A stretch of 58,844 nt of DNA. Source: Bacillota bacterium (lineage in GTDB: Bacteria; Bacillota; Sulfobacillia; Sulfobacillales; Sulfobacillaceae). This document shows, piece after piece, positions 55,330 through 58,844 of this stretch. The notes under the pieces are model-generated. The model was not told where the DNA came from. It searched no databases and saw only the letters and a list, made by a program, of their open reading frames with translations. The DNA is taken from NCBI GenBank assembly GCA_021806205.1, contig JAJZXX010000053.1, forward strand, positions 1 to 58,844. Direction: 5' to 3'. Made by a program: the position numbers and the translations under genes. Position 1 is the first letter of the stretch. Each line of letters opens with the position of its first letter.

Positions 55330-55851
55330 CTATCCTTGGGCTTCACGCTGTTGGCGAATCTGGTCTAGAGCGCGCGCTAAATTGCTCATTGGCGCATTGA
55401 GGACCCAAGCCAGTTGTTGGATGGGGGCGTTTAAGGCGCCCACCACTGTTGCCAGCAACACATCCTTGGACGGCAGATCGGCTAGTTCCCGAACTCCTGT
55501 CGCCGAAATCGCCCGCCTATCCAGAATCCCCGCCTTGATCTCCATCTTGCGAAAGTCGCGCGCAGCCTGAGCCAACACTTTGGCTGCCGCCACCGGATCG
55601 GGACTATACGCGACAGCAGTCGGGCCCGTCAGATAAGGCTCGAGGCCTTCAATGCCTACCTGATCGGCTGCACGCTTGATTAGCGTGTTCTTGACGACTT
55701 TTAGGGTCACTCCCGCTTTACTCAGTCGTTCGCGCAAATCTCCAAGCTGCTGAACGGTTAACCCGCGATAGTCTGCGAGAACGGTTCCTTCAGAAGCTTG
55801 TAACGCTTGACGCGTCTCATCGATCACGGCAGCCTTTTGGGCAGTCGGCAT
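55330..55851 (-). CDS. rplJ: 50S ribosomal protein L10
   Basis: A 173-residue L10: LQASEGTVLADYRGLTVQQL then GDLRERLSKAGVTLKVVKNT, and a C-terminal helix (APMSNLARALDQIRQQ) that binds L7/L12 dimers. L10 together with L12 binds its own leader to repress translation, and such a leader is visible upstream. ATG 55851 has GAGGGGGTGA 5-8 bp upstream; a GTG three codons earlier is too close to that box. Confidence 0.97.
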   Translation of the reverse strand: MPTAQKAAVIDETRQALQASEGTVLADYRGLTVQQLGDLRERLSKAGVTLKVVKNTLIKRAADQVGIEGLEPYLTGPTAVAYSPDPVAAAKVLAQAARDFRKMEIKAGILDRRAISATGVRELADLPSKDVLLATVVGALNAPIQQLAWVLNAPMSNLARALDQIRQQREAQG

Positions 55852-56012
55852 TGAGTTCACCCCCTCGTGTCATCTGTCTTGAACTCCTCCAAGACAGTAT
55901 AAAAATAACCTCCACCCACAGGGAGAAGGCACGGTAATAAGCCGCGATCTATAATCTTCTACCTGGACAGGACATTAAGCCACCCGGACCGGCCCCTGTC
56001 GTCTTGGGCTTC
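55852..56012 (-). ncRNA. L10 leader (autoregulatory 5' UTR of rplJL)
   Basis: The region from the promoter to the rplJ start contains, in order on the minus strand, a CGACAGGGGCC stretch, then GGCTTAATGTCCTGTCCAGG, which matches the core of the Bacillota L10 leader (CTTAAT-x-TCCTGCCGAGGT in Bacillus). A CTCC...GGAG hairpin followed by TTATTTTTAT lies about 60-90 nt before the gene and resembles the attenuator. L10(L12)4 binding would stabilise the repressing form. Exact ends are inferred from the promoter and start codon. Confidence 0.75.
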
Positions 56013-56018
56013 GTGAGG

Positions 56019-56047
56019 ATACTAACAGGTGGACCCCATCGTGTCAA
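56019..56047 (-). promoter_or_regulatory. Strong sigma-A promoter of rplJL
   Basis: TTGACA, 17 bp, TAGTAT on the minus strand. It places transcription start at about 56012 and gives a leader of about 160 nt before rplJ. Confidence 0.85.
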
Positions 56048-56454
56048 GAGACGGGCGGACGGACGGATTGACACCGCAGGGTTGCTGAACCACATTTTGG
56101 TGCGCTGCGCCGTGGACAACAATCAACCTGTTTCAGCGCATCTCAAGTTGCGCCAGTCGGCAAATACGGCCCAAGCTGTCACCCAGTTTCAACAGGGCTT
56201 CAATGTCACCGGGGCCACGCTGACCCAGGCGATTCAACTGTGGAATCTCGGTGAGTATCAATATTGGATTGACACCACGCAATCCATGAAAAAACCGGGT
56301 GCAGGTCGACAATTTGGGCGGAATGACAGGGTGGCGCGTGCCATTTGAAACCAATGACTTCTGGTGATGTTAGAGAGTACGGTATTCGGTCGCACATCCG
56401 ACACGAGGAACCAAATTTTCCACGAACACAGTTCCTTAAAACACGATGAGGTAG
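56048..56454. other. Region upstream of the rplJL promoter without a recognisable gene
   Basis: About 400 bp where rplK-rplA would be expected in many relatives. On the minus strand a short segment reads LNRLGQRGPGDIEALLKLGD then SLGRICRLAQLEM before a stop. It looks protein-like but I cannot assign it. A plus-strand frame over the same bases (56004-56348) has no ribosome binding site. It may be the remnant of a lost gene. Confidence 0.4.
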
Positions 56455-57384
56455 CTACACCCGCCAAAACCATCGGCCCGATTGACCGGCTAAACCACGG
56501 TGGCACAAGTCATTCAGATGCGCATCAATCATGTTCAACCCGCGGAAGTCTACGGCTTTTCCCCAACGCTCCGAAATCCGGCTCCATAAGTCCGTCAGGC
56601 TTAGCGATTCTCCATTCAATTCCATCAGCAACGCTTCGTCAAGGCTGTCAAGTTCCGAGCGCCGCTCTTCAATCGCTTTGTAAATGGCCTCGGACCCGTT
56701 CCACGGAGGCAGGTGCGTTGGCAAGATCCGTTCCACGCGCCCAGACCGGACCATCCCGGCGACCCGCTCCAATGTTTTGCGATACAAATCCGGACGAACG
56801 TGACTGTGGAAAAACGGCATGTTGAGACCGGTAAAAGCGTCGCCCATGATCAGTGTCCGCTGATCGTTTACCAACACCCCTACTTCTCCGGGCAGATGCC
56901 CCGACAAATCCACGATTTCCAGCGGCACACTTCCCAGATTCACCTGTTCCCCACCATAAAATCCAACATTCATGGTAGTCCCAGGCCCCATGGTACCGCG
57001 AACACTCGACTGCAGTTCCAGCGAGTCCTGTATAATGTCGGGGTATCCCAAAGTGAACTCGCGGTAGTTTTGGTCGGTGTCTCCAATCCAGCGCGACCCC
57101 CATGCATGTGAGGCAATGAGCACCGGCACCTGACCTCTTACCCAAGAGTTCAACCCAATGTGATCGTGGTGGGCGTGAGTATTAATCACCATGGCAAGCG
57201 GACGCCCCCATTGCTTTACGGCGGCGAGCGCCTCAGCCGCCATTTCCTCGTAGCCAATCATGGCCGTATCGATTATGAGAGAAAAATCATCGCCCGTCAC
57301 AACAAACATTCTGAGCATCACAGGCCCGTCTGCCCCCTCTAACAGGGGGCGCTCAAATACCATTATTCTGTTCTTCAAAATCAT
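56455..57384 (-). CDS. Metallo-beta-lactamase-fold hydrolase
   Basis: A 309-residue protein. The zinc motif THAHHDHIG (residues about 69-77), a later His in LSGHLPGEVGV, the bridging Asp in LIMGDAFTG and a His in PTHLPPW complete a two-metal site. The family includes lactonases, glyoxalase II and hydroxyacyl-thioester hydrolases. The neighbouring enoyl-CoA hydratase and CoA-transferase suggest a thioester or lactone substrate, by inference. Its start overlaps the enoyl-CoA hydratase stop by 4 bp. Confidence 0.85.
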   Translation of the reverse strand: MILKNRIMVFERPLLEGADGPVMLRMFVVTGDDFSLIIDTAMIGYEEMAAEALAAVKQWGRPLAMVINTHAHHDHIGLNSWVRGQVPVLIASHAWGSRWIGDTDQNYREFTLGYPDIIQDSLELQSSVRGTMGPGTTMNVGFYGGEQVNLGSVPLEIVDLSGHLPGEVGVLVNDQRTLIMGDAFTGLNMPFFHSHVRPDLYRKTLERVAGMVRSGRVERILPTHLPPWNGSEAIYKAIEERRSELDSLDEALLMELNGESLSLTDLWSRISERWGKAVDFRGLNMIDAHLNDLCHRGLAGQSGRWFWRV

Positions 57385-58169
57385 CGCCCCTTTTCCTCGG
57401 ATAGTATGTGCGCAGCAAACTGCGGCTGCCGTTTTTCCACAAAAGCGCGGATGCCCTCTTGTCCTTCGGGGGATTGATACAGGGCCACTAAAGCTTGGTG
57501 CTCAACTGCCATGCCAACTTCCAGTAACGTGGTCTCGTTTACCACTTGTTTAATTGTCGCCAGAGTACGGCGCGGCCACTGCATAAACTGTGCAGCCAAA
57601 CTCTTGGCACTCGCAATTGGATCGTCCGCTACTGTGAGAACAATCCCTGCATCAAGTGCGCTGGCAGCATCGAGCATTCCTCCGGTGAAAAGCAACTTTT
57701 TCGCAAGCTGCCTTCCCACGATGCGGGGCAACCGCTGGGTACCTCCTCCTCCTGGAAGCAAGCCAAGCCGTACCTCCGGAAGCCCGAACCGTGCGCTCGG
57801 GCCAGCCACAATGAAGTCACAGGCCAGCGCAATTTCAAACCCGCCCCCCAAAGCAAAGCCATCTACCACCGCAATGATCGGGACCGCGGCACTGGTAATC
57901 GCATTGTTCAACGCGCGGCCTAAGCGTTGAAAATGCACAAATGCATCGAGCCCACCGTCGACGTATCCCTGGATGTCCGCGCCCGCCGAAAAGGCTTTGC
58001 CTACACCTGCCACCACCACGGCCCCAATGTCGGTATCGGCCGACGCCTGAGAAATAGCCTTGGTCATCGAAACGAACATGCCCTCCGTCAAGGAATTAAG
58101 TTTCTCGGGCCGATTCATCAACACCGTGGCAATACCGTTCTCGTGCACAATCTCAATCGGTTCCACCAC
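57381..58169 (-). CDS. Enoyl-CoA hydratase/isomerase (crotonase family)
   Basis: A 262-residue crotonase-fold enzyme. The CoA-binding oxyanion segment is GKAFSAGADIQGYVD. ALGGGFEIALACDFI and ARFGLPEVRLGLLPGGGGTQ carry two glutamates 20 residues apart, as in catalytic Glu144 and Glu164 of rat crotonase, so hydratase activity is likely. GTG 58169 has AAGGAGG 6-7 bp upstream; a reading to 58202 adds a tail that overlaps the CoA-transferase end. It is the middle gene of a CoA-transferase/hydratase/hydrolase operon. Confidence 0.9.
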   Translation of the reverse strand: MVEPIEIVHENGIATVLMNRPEKLNSLTEGMFVSMTKAISQASADTDIGAVVVAGVGKAFSAGADIQGYVDGGLDAFVHFQRLGRALNNAITSAAVPIIAVVDGFALGGGFEIALACDFIVAGPSARFGLPEVRLGLLPGGGGTQRLPRIVGRQLAKKLLFTGGMLDAASALDAGIVLTVADDPIASAKSLAAQFMQWPRRTLATIKQVVNETTLLEVGMAVEHQALVALYQSPEGQEGIRAFVEKRQPQFAAHILSEEKGR

Positions 58170-58170
58170 T

Positions 58171-58667
58171 TTAAACCTCCTTAGATTCGACCACCACGCC
58201 ACGGGCTAAAAGGTCCGTGACATGATTAGGGGGAAATCCGAAGGAATGCAATACATTGCGCGTGTCCTGTCCCGCGGACGGCACGGGCCGACGGTACGGG
58301 TCGGCTGGCGTCCCTTGGTAATGCACCGGATGTCCCATGAGCTTCAACGGTCCGTACTTGGGATGTACGACATCTATGACCATGTCGTTATGAAGCACTT
58401 GGGGATCTCGGAGGGCTTCAGGAAGCGTTTGCACCTTGGCGCACCACACATCCGCTTCAAGCAAGAGGTCGAGAACATCTAACGTGCGTTCATGTAAAAT
58501 CGCTCCCAACTCCAGGGCAGCACTTTCCCGATCAACGAAAGCCCGCACAGTGTCTTGGTGAGTTTCCAACTGCGGGGCCTCAAGTACGCGGGCCAGCACG
58601 GCGAAGTCATTCATCGCCAGGGCAATGTGCCCGTCCTTAACCGCATAGATTCCAAATGGCGCGGCTA
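58171..58667 (-). pseudogene. CaiB/BaiF-type CoA-transferase, 3' part only
   Basis: About 165 residues of a type III CoA-transferase: APFGIYAVKDGHIALAMNDF at the upstream edge, then DRESAALELGAILHERTLDV, AKVQTLPEALRDPQVLHNDM and GPLKLMGHPVHYQGTP. Complete members have about 400 residues with an N-terminal Rossmann part and the catalytic Asp, which are missing here. Just upstream of VAAPFGIYA the frame meets TAG (about 58665-58667), and no family-like sequence is found beyond it. The gene has therefore been cut, probably by the rearrangement or insertion that begins near 58668. Confidence 0.75.
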
Positions 58668-58844
58668 CCTATGGTGATGGACCCGGGTGCTACTCCCGAC
58701 ACCCGCGGGGCATCAGCGCTTTAATGTACTCGCTGCGTTGCACGTGGCCGCCCGGCGCCTCGCGGATGAGGCACGCGCCCTTCAGGACGGCGACCAAACA
58801 GCCTCCCTGCTGGAATGGAAGCTATCACCTAACCCCGCACAGCG
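58668..58844 (+). mobile_element. Possible IS630-like transposase fragment (runs off window)
   Basis: The plus strand reads RVLLPTPAGHQRFNVLAALH then VAARRLADEARALQDGDQTA up to the window edge. PTPxGHQRFNVLxAL resembles the middle of IS630-family DDE transposases, but only this block matches, and a stop lies just upstream. The minus strand also has an open frame of about 43 codons. The call is tentative and rests on the abrupt end of the CoA-transferase gene. Confidence 0.3.

Noticed and set aside
56004-56348. Plus-strand 114-codon frame overlapping the rplJL promoter and leader
   Set aside because: It runs antisense through a consensus promoter and lacks a start signal, so it is probably not coding.
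1-58844. CRISPR arrays, tRNA or rRNA genes, prophage or toxin-antitoxin modules
   Set aside because: No regularly spaced repeats, cloverleaf-like sequences, rRNA segments or phage structural genes were noticed by eye. A covariance or repeat search was not possible.

Overview
The window looks like chromosome of a thermophilic or acidophilic Bacillota of the Sulfobacillus/Symbiobacteriia kind. This is inferred from Gram-positive ribosomal gene order, zinc-type S14, an L7Ae-like gene between rpoC and rpsL, CwlD and YtxH proteins, a moderately high GC content and strong AGGAGG/GAGGGG ribosome binding sites. I could not run a search, so the genus is a guess.

Positions 1-22234 are an accessory and housekeeping mosaic. 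From left to right there is: the truncated start of rsgA; an Mpo1-like membrane protein; a flavin split-barrel protein; a GtrA/glycosyltransferase pair; small membrane proteins (YtxH, DUF948-like, DUF805); a decayed IS200/IS605 element with both hairpin ends visible; a SHOCT protein; a Nudix/extradiol-dioxygenase pair; the wreck of an encapsulin nanocompartment locus (ferritin-like cargo plus shell gene, both broken); SirB1-like and HAD proteins; a molybdenum cofactor operon (mobA-mobB-moeA). A Fur-family regulator is followed at once by an ArsC/Spx-like gene whose catalytic Cys codon is TGA, a candidate selenoprotein. Then come an M20 hydrolase/arginase operon, CwlD, and an XRE-TPR regulator with a perfect palindrome in its promoter region.

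Positions 22233-56047 are, almost entirely on the minus strand, the core gene-expression supercluster. In transcription order: rplJ-rplL, rpoB-rpoC, L7Ae-rpsL-rpsG-fusA-tuf, the S10 and spc operons, secY-adk-map-infA-rpmJ, the alpha operon (rpsM-rpsK-rpsD-rpoA-rplQ), truA, and lastly rplM-rpsI. Four strong promoters with 17-bp spacers were located, ahead of rplJ, rpoB, the L7Ae gene and rplM. An L10-leader-type autoregulatory 5' UTR precedes rplJ, and a strong terminator follows rpsI. Between truA and rplM sits a 3.8-kb insert (proline dehydrogenase, MarR regulator, NAD-binding epimerase-like protein, methyltransferase, an uncharacterised CxxC...HxxxxH protein). EF-Tu carries a four-cysteine insert in its G domain.

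Positions 56048-58844 hold a short acyl-CoA operon (CaiB-type CoA-transferase remnant, enoyl-CoA hydratase, metallo-beta-lactamase-fold hydrolase) instead of the rplK-rplA genes often found upstream of rplJ. The CoA-transferase gene is cut at about 58667, possibly by an IS630-like fragment running off the window. No tRNA, rRNA or CRISPR array was seen.
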